DNA of 64,000 nt, taken from assembly GCA_028622995.1 (NCBI GenBank), contig JAJQJQ010000010.1, forward strand, positions 5,941,650 through 6,005,649. Direction: 5' to 3'. The notes below the pieces were generated by a model. The model was not told the origin of the DNA. It worked only from the letters and a program-made list of their open reading frames with translations, and did no database searches. Below, in pieces: positions 52,001-64,000 of this stretch (positions within the stretch are counted from its first letter, which is position 1; each line of letters begins with the position of its first letter). The DNA comes from Panagrolaimus kolymaensis. Taxonomy: Eukaryota; Nematoda; Chromadorea; Rhabditida; Panagrolaimidae. Made by a program: the position numbers and the translations under genes.

Positions 52001-55000
52001 TTGAAGCTTCAGCAAAAATTTGTTTATGAAACGATTAATGAAACCGTCATATTTAAGACACAAAACAGTAAAATTCAAGAGAATTTCATCCTCCTTTTTT
52101 ATTTTATCGAAAAATATTTATTCATATTTCCTGGATCTTGTAGCTTCAGCAAAAATTTGTTTATGAAACTATTAATGAAACCGTCATAATTAAGACACAA
52201 AACAGTAAAATTCAAGAGAATTTCATCCTCCTTTTTTATTTTATCGAAAAATATTTATTCATATTTCCTGGCTCTTGAAGCTTCAGCAAAAATTTGTTTA
52301 TGAAACTATTAATGAAACCGTCATGTTTAAGAAACAAAACAGTAAAATTCAAGAGAATTTCATCCTCCTTTTTTATTTTATCGAAAAATATTTATTCATA
52401 TTTCCTGGATCTTGTATCTTCAGCAAAAATTTGTTTATGAAACTATTAATGAAACCGTCATGTTTAAGACACAAAACAGTAAAATACAAGAGAATTTCAT
52501 CCTCCTTTTTTATTTTATCGAAAAATATTTATTCATATTTCCTGGATCTTGAAGCTTCAGCAAAAATTTGTTTATGAAACGATTAATGAAACCGTCATAT
52601 TTAAGACACAAAACAGTAAAATTCAAGAGAATTGCATCCTCCTTTTTTATTTTATCGAAAAATATTTATTCATATTTCCTGGATCTTGAAGCTTCAGCAA
52701 AAATTTGTTTATGAAACGATTAATGAAACCGTCATATTTAAGACACAAAACAGTAAAATTCAAGAGAATTTCATCCTCCTTTTTTATTTTATCGAAAAAT
52801 ATTTATTCATATTTCCTGGATCTTGTAGCTTCAGCAAAAATTTGTTTATGAAACGATTAATGAAACCGTCATATTTAAGACACAAAACAGTAAAATTCAA
52901 GAGAATTTCATCCTCCTTTTTTATTTTATCGAAAAATATTTATTCATATTTCCTGGATCTTGTAGCTTCAGCAAAAATTTGTTTATGAAACGATTAATGA
53001 AACCGTCATATTTAAGACTCAAAACAGTAAAATTCAAAAGAATTTCATCCTCCTTTTTTATTTTATCGAAAAATATTTATTCATATTTCCTGGATCTTGA
53101 AGCTTCAGCAAAAATTTGTTTATGAAACGATTAATGAAACCGTCATATTTAAGACACAAAACAGTAAAATTCAAGAGAATTTCATCCTCCTTTTTTATTT
53201 TATCGAAAAATATTTATTCATATTTCCTGGATCTTGTAGCTTCAGCAAAAATTTGTTTATGAAACGATTAATGAAACCGTCATATTTAAGACTCAAAACA
53301 GTAAAATTCAAAAGAATTTCATCCTCCTTTTTTATTTTATCGAAAAATATTTATTCATATTTCCTGACTCTTGAAGCTTCAGCAAAAATTTGTTTATGAA
53401 ACGATTAATGAAACCGTCATATTTAAGACACAAAACAGTAAAATTCAAGAGAATTTCATCCTCCTTTTTTATTTTATCGAAAAATATTTATTCATATTTC
53501 CTGGCTCTTGTAGCTTCAGCAAAAATTTGTTTATGAAACTATTAATGAAACCGTCATGTTTAAGACACAAAACAGTAAAATTCAAGAGAATTTCATCCTC
53601 CTTTTTTATTTTATCGAAAAATATTTATTCATATTTCCTGGATATTGAAGCTTCAGCAAAAATTTGTTTATGAAACGATTAATGAAACCGTCATATTTAA
53701 GACACAAAACAGTAAAATTCAAGAGAATTTCATCCTCCTTTTTTATTTTATCGAAAAATATTTATTCATATTTCCTGGATCTTGTAGCTTCAGCAAAAAT
53801 TTGTTTATGAAACTATTAATGAAACCGTCATAATTAAGACACAAAACAGTAAAATTCAAGAGAATTTCATCCTCCTTTTTTATTTTATCGAAAAATATTT
53901 ATTCATATTTCCTGGCTCTTGAAGCTTCAGCAAAAATTTGTTTATGAAACTATTAATGAAACCGTCATGTTTAAGAAACAAAACAGTAAAATTCAAGAGA
54001 ATTTCATCCTCCTTTTTTATTTTATCGAAAAATATTTATTCATATTTCCTGGATCTTGTATCTTCAGCAAAAATTTGTTTATGAAACTATTAATGAAACC
54101 GTCATGTTTAAGACACAAAACAGTAAAATACAAGAGAATTTCATCCTCCTTTTTTATTTTATCGAAAAATATTTATTCATATTTCCTGGATCTTGAAGCT
54201 TCAGCAAAAATTTGTTTATGAAACGATTAATGAAACCGTCATATTTAAGACACAAAACAGTAAAATTCAAGAGAATTTCATCCTCCTTTTTTATTTTATC
54301 GAAAAATATTTATTCATATTTCCTGGATCTTGAAGCTTCAGCAAAAATTTGTTTATGAAACGATTAATGAAACCGTCATATTTAAGACACAAAACAGTAA
54401 AATTCAAGAGAATTTCATCCTCCTTTTTTATTTTATCGAAAAATATTTATTCATATTTCCTGGCTCTTGAAGCTTCAGCAAAAATTTGTTTATGAAACGA
54501 TTAATGAAACCGTCATATTTAAGACACAAAACAGTAAAATTCAAGAGAATTTCATCCTCCTTTTTTATTTTATCGAAAAATATTTATTCATATTTCCTGG
54601 CTCTTGTAGCTTCAGCAAAAATTTGTTTATGAAACTATTAATGAAACCGTCATGTTTAAGACACAAAACAGTAAAATTCAAGAGAATTTCATCCTCCTTT
54701 TTTATTTTATCGAAAAATATTTATTCATATTTCCTGGATATTGAAGCTTCAGCAAAAATTTGTTTATGAAACGATTAATGAAACCGTCATATTTAAGACA
54801 CAAAACAGTAAAATTCAAGAGAATTTCATCCTCCTTTTTTATTTTATCGAAAAATATTTATTCATATTTCCTGGATCTTGTAGCTTCAGCAAAAATTTGT
54901 TTATGAAACTATTAATGAAACCGTCATAATTAAGACACAAAACAGTAAAATTCAAGAGAATTTCATCCTCCTTTTTTATTTTATCGAAAAATATTTATTC

Positions 55001-58000
55001 ATATTTCCTGGCTCTTGAAGCTTCAGCAAAAATTTGTTTATGAAACTATTAATGAAACCGTCATATTTAAGACACAAAACAGTAAAATTCAAGAGAATTT
55101 CATCCTCCTTTTTTATTTTATCGAAAAATATTTATTCATAGTTCCTGGATCTTGAAGCTTCAGCAAAAATTTGTTTATGAAACTATTAATGAAACCGTCA
55201 TGTTTAAGACACAAAACAGTAAAATTCAAGAGAATTTCATCCTCCTTTTTTATTTTATCGAAAAATATTTATTCATATTTCCTGGATCTTGAAGCTTCAG
55301 CAAAAATTTGTTTATGAAACTATTAATGAAACCGTCATGTTTAAGACACAAAACAGTAAAATTCAAGAGAATTTCATCCTCCTTTTTTATTTTATCGAAA
55401 AATATTTATTCATATTTCCTGGATCTTGAAGCTTCAGCAAAAATTTGTTTATGAAACGATTAATGAAACCGTCATATTTAAGACACAAAACAGTAAAATT
55501 CAAGAGAATTTCATCCTCCTTTTTTATTTTATCGAAAAATATTTATTCATATTTCCTGGCTCTTGAAGCTTCAGCAAAAATTTGTTTATGAAACTATTAA
55601 TGAAACCGTCATATTTAAGACACAAAACAGTAAAATTCAAGAGAATTTCATCCTCCTTTTTTATTTTATCGAAAAATATTTATTCATATTTCCTGGATCT
55701 TGAAGCTTCAGCAAAAATTTGTTTATGAAACTATTAATGAAACCGTCATGTTTAAGACACAAAACAGTAAAATTCAAGAGAATTTCATCCTCCTTTTTTA
55801 TTTTATCGAAAAATATTTATTCATATTTCCTGGATCTTGAAGCTTCAGCAAAAATTTGTTTATGAAACTATTAATGAAACCGTCATGTTTAAGACACAAA
55901 ACAGTAAAATTCAAGAGAATTTCATCCTCCTTTTTTATTTTATCGAAAAATATTTATTCATATTTCCTGGATCTTGAAGCTTCAGCAAAAATTTGTTTAT
56001 GAAACGATTAATGAAACCGTCATATTTAAGACACAAAACAGTAAAATTCAAGAGAATTTCATCCTCCTTTTTTATTTTATCGAAAAATATTTATTCTTAT
56101 TTCCTGGATCTTGAAGCTTCAGCAAAAATTTGTTTATGAAACGATTAATGAAACCGTCATATTTAAGACACAAAACAGTAAAATTCAAGAGAATTTCATC
56201 CTCCTTTTTTATTTTATCGAAAAATATTTATTCATATTTCCTGGATCTTGAAGCTTCAGCAAAAATTTGTTTATGAAACTATTAATGAAACCGTCATGTT
56301 TAAGACACAAAACAGTAAAATTCAAGAGAATTTCATCCTCCTTTTTTATTTTATCGAAAAATATTTATTCATATTTCCTGGATCTTGAAGCTTCAGCAAA
56401 AATTTGTTTATGAAACGATTAATGAAACCGTCATAATTAAGACACAAAACAGTAAAATTCAAGAGAATTTCATCCTCCTTTTTTATTTTATCGAAAAATA
56501 TTTATTCATATTTCCTGGATCTTGAAGCTTCAGCAAAAATTTGTTTATGAAACTATTAATGAAACCGTCATAATTAAGACACAAAACAGTAAAATTCAAG
56601 AGAATTTCATCCTCCTTTTTTATTTTATCGAAAAATATTTATTCATATTTCCTGGCTCTTGAAGCTTCAGCAAAAATTTGTTTATGAAACTATTAATGAA
56701 ACCGTCATATTTAAGACACAAAACAGTAAAATTCAAGAGAATTTCATCCTCCTTTTTTATTTTATCGAAAAATATTTATTCATATTTCCTGGATCTTGAA
56801 GCTTCAGCAAAAATTTGTTTATGAAACTATTAATGAAACCGTCATGTTTAAGACACAAAACAGTAAAATTCAAGAGAATTTCATCCTCCTTTTTTATTTT
56901 ATCGAAAAATATTTATTCATATTTCCTGGATCTTGAAGCTTCAGCAAAAATTTGTTTATGAAACTATTAATGAAACCGTCATGTTTAAGACACAAAACAG
57001 TAAAATTCAAGAGAATTTCATCCTCCTTTTTTATTTTATCGAAAAATATTTATTCATATTTCCTGGATCTTGAAGCTTCAGCAAAAATTTGTTTATGAAA
57101 CGATTAATGAAACCGTCATATTTAAGACACAAAACAGTAAAATTCAAGAGAATTTCATCCTCCTTTTTTATTTTATCGAAAAATATTTATTCATATTTCC
57201 TGGCTCTTGAAGCTTCAGCAAAAATTTGTTTATGAAACTATTAATGAAACCGTCATATTTAAGACACAAAACAGTAAAATTCAAGAGAATTTCATCCTCC
57301 TTTTTTATTTTATCGAAAAATATTTATTCATATTTCCTGGATCTTGAAGCTTCAGCAAAAATTTGTTTATGAAACTATTAATGAAACCGTCATGTTTAAG
57401 ACACAAAACAGTAAAATTCAAGAGAATTTCATCCTCCTTTTTTATTTTATCGAAAAATATTTATTCATATTTCCTGGATCTTGAAGCTTCAGCAAAAATT
57501 TGTTTATGAAACTATTAATGAAACCGTCATGTTTAAGACACAAAACAGTAAAATTCAAGAGAATTTCATCCTCCTTTTTTATTTTATCGAAAAATATTTA
57601 TTCATATTTCCTGGATCTTGAAGCTTCAGCAAAAATTTGTTTATGAAACGATTAATGAAACCGTCATATTTAAGACACAAAACAGTAAAATTCAAGAGAA
57701 TTTCATCCTCCTTTTTTATTTTATCGAAAAATATTTATTCTTATTTCCTGGATCTTGAAGCTTCAGCAAAAATTTGTTTATGAAACGATTAATGAAACCG
57801 TCATATTTAAGACACAAAACAGTAAAATTCAAGAGAATTTCATCCTCCTTTTTTATTTTATCGAAAAATATTTATTCATATTTCCTGGATCTTGAAGCTT
57901 CAGCAAAAATTTGTTTATGAAACTATTAATGAAACCGTCATGTTTAAGACACAAAACAGTAAAATTCAAGAGAATTTCATCCTCCTTTTTTATTTTATCG

Positions 58001-61000
58001 AAAAATATTTATTCATATTTCCTGGATCTTGAAGCTTCAGCAAAAATTTGTTTATGAAACGATTAATGAAACCGTCATATTTAAGACACAAAACAGTAAA
58101 ATTCAAGAGAATTTCATCCTCCTTTTTTATTTTATCGAAAAATATTTATTCATATTTCCTGGATCTTGAAGCTTCAGCAAATATTTGTTTATGAAACGAT
58201 TAATGAAACCGTCATATTTAAGACACAAAACAGTAAAATTCAAGAGAATTGCATCCTCCTTTTTTATTTTATCGAAAAATATTTATTCATATTTCCTGGA
58301 TCTTGAAGCTTCAGCAAAAATTTGTTTATGAAACGATTAATGAAACCGTCATATTTAAGACACAAAACAGTAAAATTCAAGAGAATTTCATCCTCCTTTT
58401 TTATTTTATCGAAAAATATTTATTCATATTTCCTGGATCTTGTAGCTTCAGCAAAAATTTGTTTATGAAACGATTAATGAAACCGTCATATTTAAGACAC
58501 AAAACAGTAAAATTCAAGAGAATTTCATCCTCCTTTTTTATTTTATCGAAAAATATTTATTCATATTTCCTGGATCTTGTAGCTTCAGCAAAAATTTGTT
58601 TATGAAACGATTAATGAAACCGTCATATTTAAGACTCAAAACAGTAAAATTCAAAAGAATTTCATCCTCCTTTTTTATTTTATCGAAAATATTTATTCAT
58701 ATTTCCTGGATCTTGAAGCTTCAGCAAAAATTTGTTTATGAAACGATTAATGAAACCGTCATATTTAAGACACAAAACAGTAAAATTCAAGAGAATTTCA
58801 TCCTCCTTTTTTATTTTATCGAAAAATATTTATTCATATTTCCTGGATCTTGTAGCTTCAGCAAAAATTTGTTTATGAAACGATTAATGAAACCGTCATA
58901 TTTAAGACTCAAAACAGTAAAATTCAAAAGAATTTCATCCTCCTTTTTTATTTTATCGAAAAATATTTATTCATATTTCCTGACTCTTGAAGCTTCAGCA
59001 AAAATTTGTTTATGAAACGATTAATGAAACCGTCATATTTAAGACACAAAACAGTAAAATTCAAGAGAATTTCATCCTCCTTTTTTATTTTATCGAAAAA
59101 TATTTATTCACATTTCCTGGCTCTTGTAGCTTCAGCAAAAATTTGTTTATGAAACTATTAATGAAACCGTCATGTTTAAGACACAAAACAGTAAAATTCA
59201 AGAGAATTTCATCCTCCTTTTTTATTTTATCGAAAAATATTTATTCATATTTCCTGGATATTGAAGCTTCAGCAAAAATTTGTTTATGAAACGATTAATG
59301 AAACCGTCATATTTAAGACACAAAACAGTAAAATTCAAGAGAATTTCATCCTCCTTTTTTATTTTATCGAAAAATATTTATTCATATTTCCTGGATCTTG
59401 TAGCTTCAGCAAAAATTTGTTTATGAAACTATTAATGAAACCGTCATAATTAAGACACAAAACAGTAAAATTCAAGAGAATTTCATCCTCCTTTTTTATT
59501 TTATCGAAAAATATTTATTCATATTTCCTGGCTCTTGAAGCTTCAGCAAAAATTTGTTTATGAAACTATTAATGAAACCGTCATGTTTAAGAAACAAAAC
59601 AGTAAAATTCAAGAGAATTTCATCCTCCTTTTTTATTTTATCGAAAAATATTTATTCATATTTCCTGGATCTTGTATCTTCAGCAAAAATTTGTTTATGA
59701 AACTATTAATGAAACCGTCATGTTTAAGACACAAAACAGTAAAATACAAGAGAATTTCATCCTCCTTTTTTATTTTATCGAAAAATATTTATTCATATTT
59801 CCTGGATCTTGAAGCTTCAGCAAAAATTTGTTTATGAAACGATTAATGAAACCGTCATATTTAAGACACAAAACAGTAAAATTCAAGAGAATTTCATCCT
59901 CCTTTTTTATTTTATCGAAAAATATTTATTCATATTTCCTGGATCTTGAAGCTTCAGCAAAAATTTGTTTATGAAACGATTAATGAAACCGTCATATTTA
60001 AGACACAAAACAGTAAAATTCAAGAGAATTTCATCCTCCTTTTTTATTTTATCGAAAAATATTTATTCATATTTCCTGGCTCTTGAAGCTTCAGCAAAAA
60101 TTTGTTTATGAAACGATTAATGAAACCGTCATATTTAAGACACAAAACAGTAAAATTCAAGAGAATTTCATCCTCCTTTTTTATTTTATCGAAAAATATT
60201 TATTCATATTTCCTGGCTCTTGTAGCTTCAGCAAAAATTTGTTTATGAAACTATTAATGAAACCGTCATGTTTAAGACACAAAACAGTAAAATTCAAGAG
60301 AATTTCATCCTCCTTTTTTATTTTATCGAAAAATATTTATTCATATTTCCTGGATATTGAAGCTTCAGCAAAAATTTGTTTATGAAACGATTAATGAAAC
60401 CGTCATATTTAAGACACAAAACAGTAAAATTCAAGAGAATTTCATCCTCCTTTTTTATTTTATCGAAAAATATTTATTCATATTTCCTGGATCTTGTAGC
60501 TTCAGCAAAAATTTGTTTATGAAACTATTAATGAAACCGTCATAATTAAGACACAAAACAGTAAAATTCAAGAGAATTTCATCCTCCTTTTTTATTTTAT
60601 CGAAAAATATTTATTCATATTTCCTGGCTCTTGAAGCTTCAGCAAAAATTTGTTTATGAAACTATTAATGAAACCGTCATGTTTAAGACACAAAACAGTA
60701 AAATTCAAGAGAATTTCATCCTCCTTTTTTATTTTATCGAAAAATATTTATTCATATTTCCTGGATCTTGAAGCTTCAGCAAAAATTTGTTTATGAAACG
60801 ATTAATGAAACCGTCATATTTAAGACACAAAACAGTAAAATTCAAGAGAATTTCATCCTCCTTTTTTATTTTATCGAAAAATATTTATTCATATTTCCTG
60901 GATCTTGAAGCTTCAGCAAAAATTTGTTTATGAAACGATTAATGAAACCGTCATATTTAAGACACAAAACAGTAAAATTCAAGAGAATTTCATCCTCCTT

Positions 61001-64000
61001 TTTTATTTTATCGAAAAATATTTATTAATATTTCCTGGCTCTTGAAGCTTCAGCAAAAATTTGTTTATGAAACGATTAATGAAACCGTCATATTTAAGAC
61101 ACAAAACAGTAAAATTCAAGAGAATTTCATCCTCCTTTTTTATTTTATCGAAAAATATTTATTCATATTTCCTGGATCTTGTAGCTTCAGCAAAAATTTG
61201 TTTATGAAACTATTAATGAAACCGTCATGTTTAAGACACAAAACAGTAAAATTCAAGAGAATTTCATCCTCCTTTTTTATTTTATCGAAAAATATTTATT
61301 CATATTTCCTGGATCTTGAAGCTTCAGCAAAAATTTGTTTATGAAACGATTAATGAAACCGTCATATTTAAGACACAAAACAGTAAAATTCAAGAGAATT
61401 TCATCCTCCTTTTTTATTTTATCGAAAAATATTTATTCATATTTCCTGGCTCTTGAAGCTTCAGCAAAAATTTGTTTATGAAACGATTAATGAAACCGTC
61501 ATATTTAAGACACAAAACAGTAAAATTCAAGAGAATTTCATCCTCCTTTTTTATTTTATCGAAAAATATTTATTCATATTTCCTGGCTATTGAAGCTTCA
61601 GCAAAAATTTGTTTATGAAACGATTAATGAAACCGTCATATTTAAGACACAAAACAGTAAAATTCAAGAGAATTTCATCCTCCTTTTTTATTTTATCGAA
61701 AAATATTTATTCATATTTCCTGGATCTTGAAGCTTCAGCAAAAATTTGTTTATGAAACGATTAATGAAACCGTCATATTTAAGACACAAAACAGTAAAAT
61801 TCAAGAGAATTTCATCCCCCTTTTTTATTTTATCGAAAAATATTTATTCATATTTCCTGGCTCTTGAAGCTTCAGCAAAAATTTGTTTATGAAACGATTA
61901 ATGAAACCGTCATATTTAAGACACAAAACAGTAAAATTCAAGAGAATTTCATCCTCCTTTTTTATTTTATCGAAAAATATTTATTCATATTTCCTGGATC
62001 TTGAAGCTTCAGCAAAAATTTGTTTATGAAACGATTAATGAAACCGTCATATTTAAGACACAAAACAGTAAAATTCAAGAGAATTTCATCCTCCTTTTTT
62101 ATTTTATCGAAAAATATTTATTCATATTTCCTGGATCTTGAAGCTTCAGCAAAAATTTGTTTATGAAACGATTAATGAAACCGTCATATTTAAGACACAA
62201 AACAGTAAAATTCAAGAGAATTTCATCCTCCTTTTTTATTTTATCGAAAAATATTTATTCATATTTCCTGGATCTTGAAGCTTCAGCAAAAATTTGTTTA
62301 TGAAACGATTAATGAAACCGTCATATTTAAGACACAAAACAGTAAAATTCAAGAGAATTTCATCCCCCTTTTTTATTTTATCGAAAAATATTTATTCATA
62401 TTTCCTGGCTCTTGAAGCTTCAGCAAAAATTTGTTTATGAAACGATTAATGAAACCGTCATATTTAAGACACAAAACAGTAAAATTCAAGAGAATTTCAT
62501 CCTCCTTTTTTATTTTATCGAAAAATATTTATTCATATTTCCTGGATCTTGAAGCTTCAGCAAAAATTTGTTTAAGAAACGATTAATGAAACCGTCATAT
62601 TTAAGACACAAAACAGTAAAATTCAAGAGAATTTCATCCTCCTTTTTTATTTTATCGAAAAATATTTATTCATATTTCCTGGCTCTTGAAGCTTCAGCAA
62701 AAATTTGTTTATGAAACGATTAATGAAACCGTCATATTTAAGACACAAAACAGTAAAATTCAAGAGAATTTCATCCTCCTTTTTTATTTTATCGAAAAAT
62801 ATTTATTCATATTTCCTGGATCTTGAAGCTTCAGCAAAAATTTGTTTATGAAACGATTAATGAAACCGTCATATTTAAGACACAAAACAGTAAAATTCAA
62901 GAGAATTTCATCCTCCTATTTTATTTTATCGAAAAATATTTTTTCATATTTCCTGGATCTTGTAGCTTCAGCAAAAATTTGTTTATGAAAACAGTATAAT
63001 GAAACCGTCATATTTAAGACACAAAACAGTAAAATTCAAGAGAATTTCATCCTCCTTTTTTATTTTATCGAAAAATATTTATTCATATTTCCTGGATCTT
63101 GAAGCTTCAGCAAAAATTTGTTTATGAAACGATTAATGAAACCGTCATATTTAAGACACAAAACAGGTAAAATTCAAGAGAATTTCATCCTCCTTTTTTA
63201 TTTTATCGAAAATATTTATTCATATTTCCTGGATCTTGAAGCTTCAGCAAAAATTTGTTTATGAAACGACTAATGAAACCGTCATATTTAAGACACAAAA
63301 CAGTAAAATTCAAGAGAATTTCATCCTCCTTTTTTATTTTATCGAAAAATATTTATTCATATTTCCTGGCTCTTGAAGCTTCAGCAAAAATTTGTTTATG
63401 AAACGATTAATGAAACCGTCATATTTAAGACACAAAACAGTAAAATTCAAGAGAATTTCATCCTCCTTTTTATTTTATCGAAAAATATTTATTCATATTT
63501 CCTGGCTCTTGAAGCTTCAGCAAAAATTTGTTTATGAAACGATTAATGAAACCGTCATATTTAAGACACAAAACAGTAAAATTCAAGAGAATTTCATCCT
63601 CCTATTTTATTTTATCGAAAATATTTTTTTCATATTTCCTGGATCTTGAAGCTTCAGCAAAAATTTGTTTATGAAACGATTAATGAAACCGTCATATTTA
63701 AGACACAAAACAGTAAAATTCAAGAGAATTTCATCCTCCTTTTTTATTTTATCGAAAAATATTTTTTCATATTTCCTGGATCTTGAAGCTTCAGCAAAAA
63801 TTTGTTTAAGAAACGATTAATGAAACCGTCATATTTAAGACACAAAACAGTAAAATTCAAGAGAATTTCATCCTCCTTTTTTATTTTATCGAAAAATATT
63901 TATTCATATTTCCTGGATCTTGAAGCTTCAGCAAAAATTTGTTTATGAAACGATTAATGAAACCGTCATATTTAAGACACAAAACAGTAAAATTCAAGAG
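49011..64000. repeat. Satellite array of 137-bp monomers, about 109 copies, running off the window end
   Basis: Head-to-tail copies of one 137-bp unit, for example atgaaacgattaatgaaacc at 49149 and again at 49286. Most copies differ by only a few bases; recurring variant sites include cgatt/ctatt, catattt/catgttt/cataatt, ggatctt/ggctctt and gaagcttc/gtagcttc. The first copy (from about 49011) is the most divergent and marks the left edge. Most monomers hold one HindIII site (aagctt), lost in the gtagctt variants. The unit is not a multiple of three, so the 60-140-codon open frames in it are by-products. No break or mobile element interrupts the array. Confidence 0.98.
50990..60600. repeat. 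Higher-order repeat blocks inside the satellite (12-mer, 1,644 bp)
   Basis: Rare monomer variants recur at fixed spacing. The change ttgcatcctcc is at 50990, 52634 and 58251 (offsets 1,644 and 5,617). Tgactcttg is at 51721, 53365 and 58981 (1,644 and 5,616). Ttattcttat is at 50611, 56091 and 57735 (5,480 and 1,644). So a 12-monomer unit is duplicated in tandem at least twice, and a larger segment that includes it is copied about 41 monomers away. The one-base shortfall in the second offset fits a single A deleted near 58688 (tcgaaaatattt). Confidence 0.9.

Noticed and set aside
50988..63649. Open frames of 60-140 codons repeated through the satellite
   Set aside because: They are the same frames produced by the 137-bp unit; the unit length is not a multiple of three, frames break with single-base variants, and nothing resembles a protein family.
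49011..64000. CRISPR-like array
   Set aside because: There are no short repeats separated by unique spacers; the whole 137-bp unit is conserved, and the host is eukaryotic.

Overview
The window looks like nuclear DNA from a nematode. It is strongly A+T-rich with poly-T/poly-A tracts. Genes are split by many very short introns (often about 45-60 bp) that end in tttttag, tttcag or ttaag. Several start codons lie 1-16 bases downstream of an acceptor-like site, which would fit spliced-leader trans-splicing. Content also points that way: a PDI ending in HTEL, two bestrophins, a one-domain lustrin-type secreted protein and an SRPK-like kinase with a zinc-finger tail. The species cannot be named from the sequence.

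Layout, left to right: the 3' half of a CNNM metal transporter (3-1409, +); a WBP2-like PPxY adaptor (2535-3526, -); a long hairpin, probably a MITE (4808-4983); an unrecognised four-pass membrane protein (5041-6289, +); protein disulfide isomerase (7948-9626, +); the GTPBP1-type translational GTPase (10604-12815, -); a small Cys-containing secreted protein with a 2.2 kb intron (17219-19676, +); two nested hAT-type elements with intact 8-bp target duplications (22396-23571); a TOM1-like VHS-GAT protein (24369-25887, +); RhoGDI (26364-27117, -); a KIAA0930/DUF2045 homologue (28265-30029, +); a secreted protein with a hydrolase-like motif set (30283-31669, -); bestrophin A (32581-34806, +); a lustrin-type secreted protein (35154-35565, +); beta-arrestin (36169-38144, -); bestrophin B (41918-43944, +); and an SRPK-like kinase with a C-terminal zinc-finger-like domain (45248-48597, +).

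From about 49010 to the window end there is one uninterrupted satellite of 137-bp monomers, about 109 copies. Variant monomers recur exactly 1,644 bp apart (12 monomers) and again about 5.6 kb apart, so the array has higher-order structure.

The exon chains were joined by hand. For every complete gene the joined lengths divide by three and reading phase is kept at each junction, which supports the models. No transcript data were available. The genes do not form one pathway: they are mostly conserved single-copy housekeeping or signalling genes (membrane traffic: TOM1-like, arrestin; small-GTPase control: RhoGDI; ER folding: PDI; ion and metal transport: CNNM and two bestrophins) interspersed with nematode-type secreted proteins. 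Spacers of 1-4.7 kb separate many of them and hold no gene I can support.
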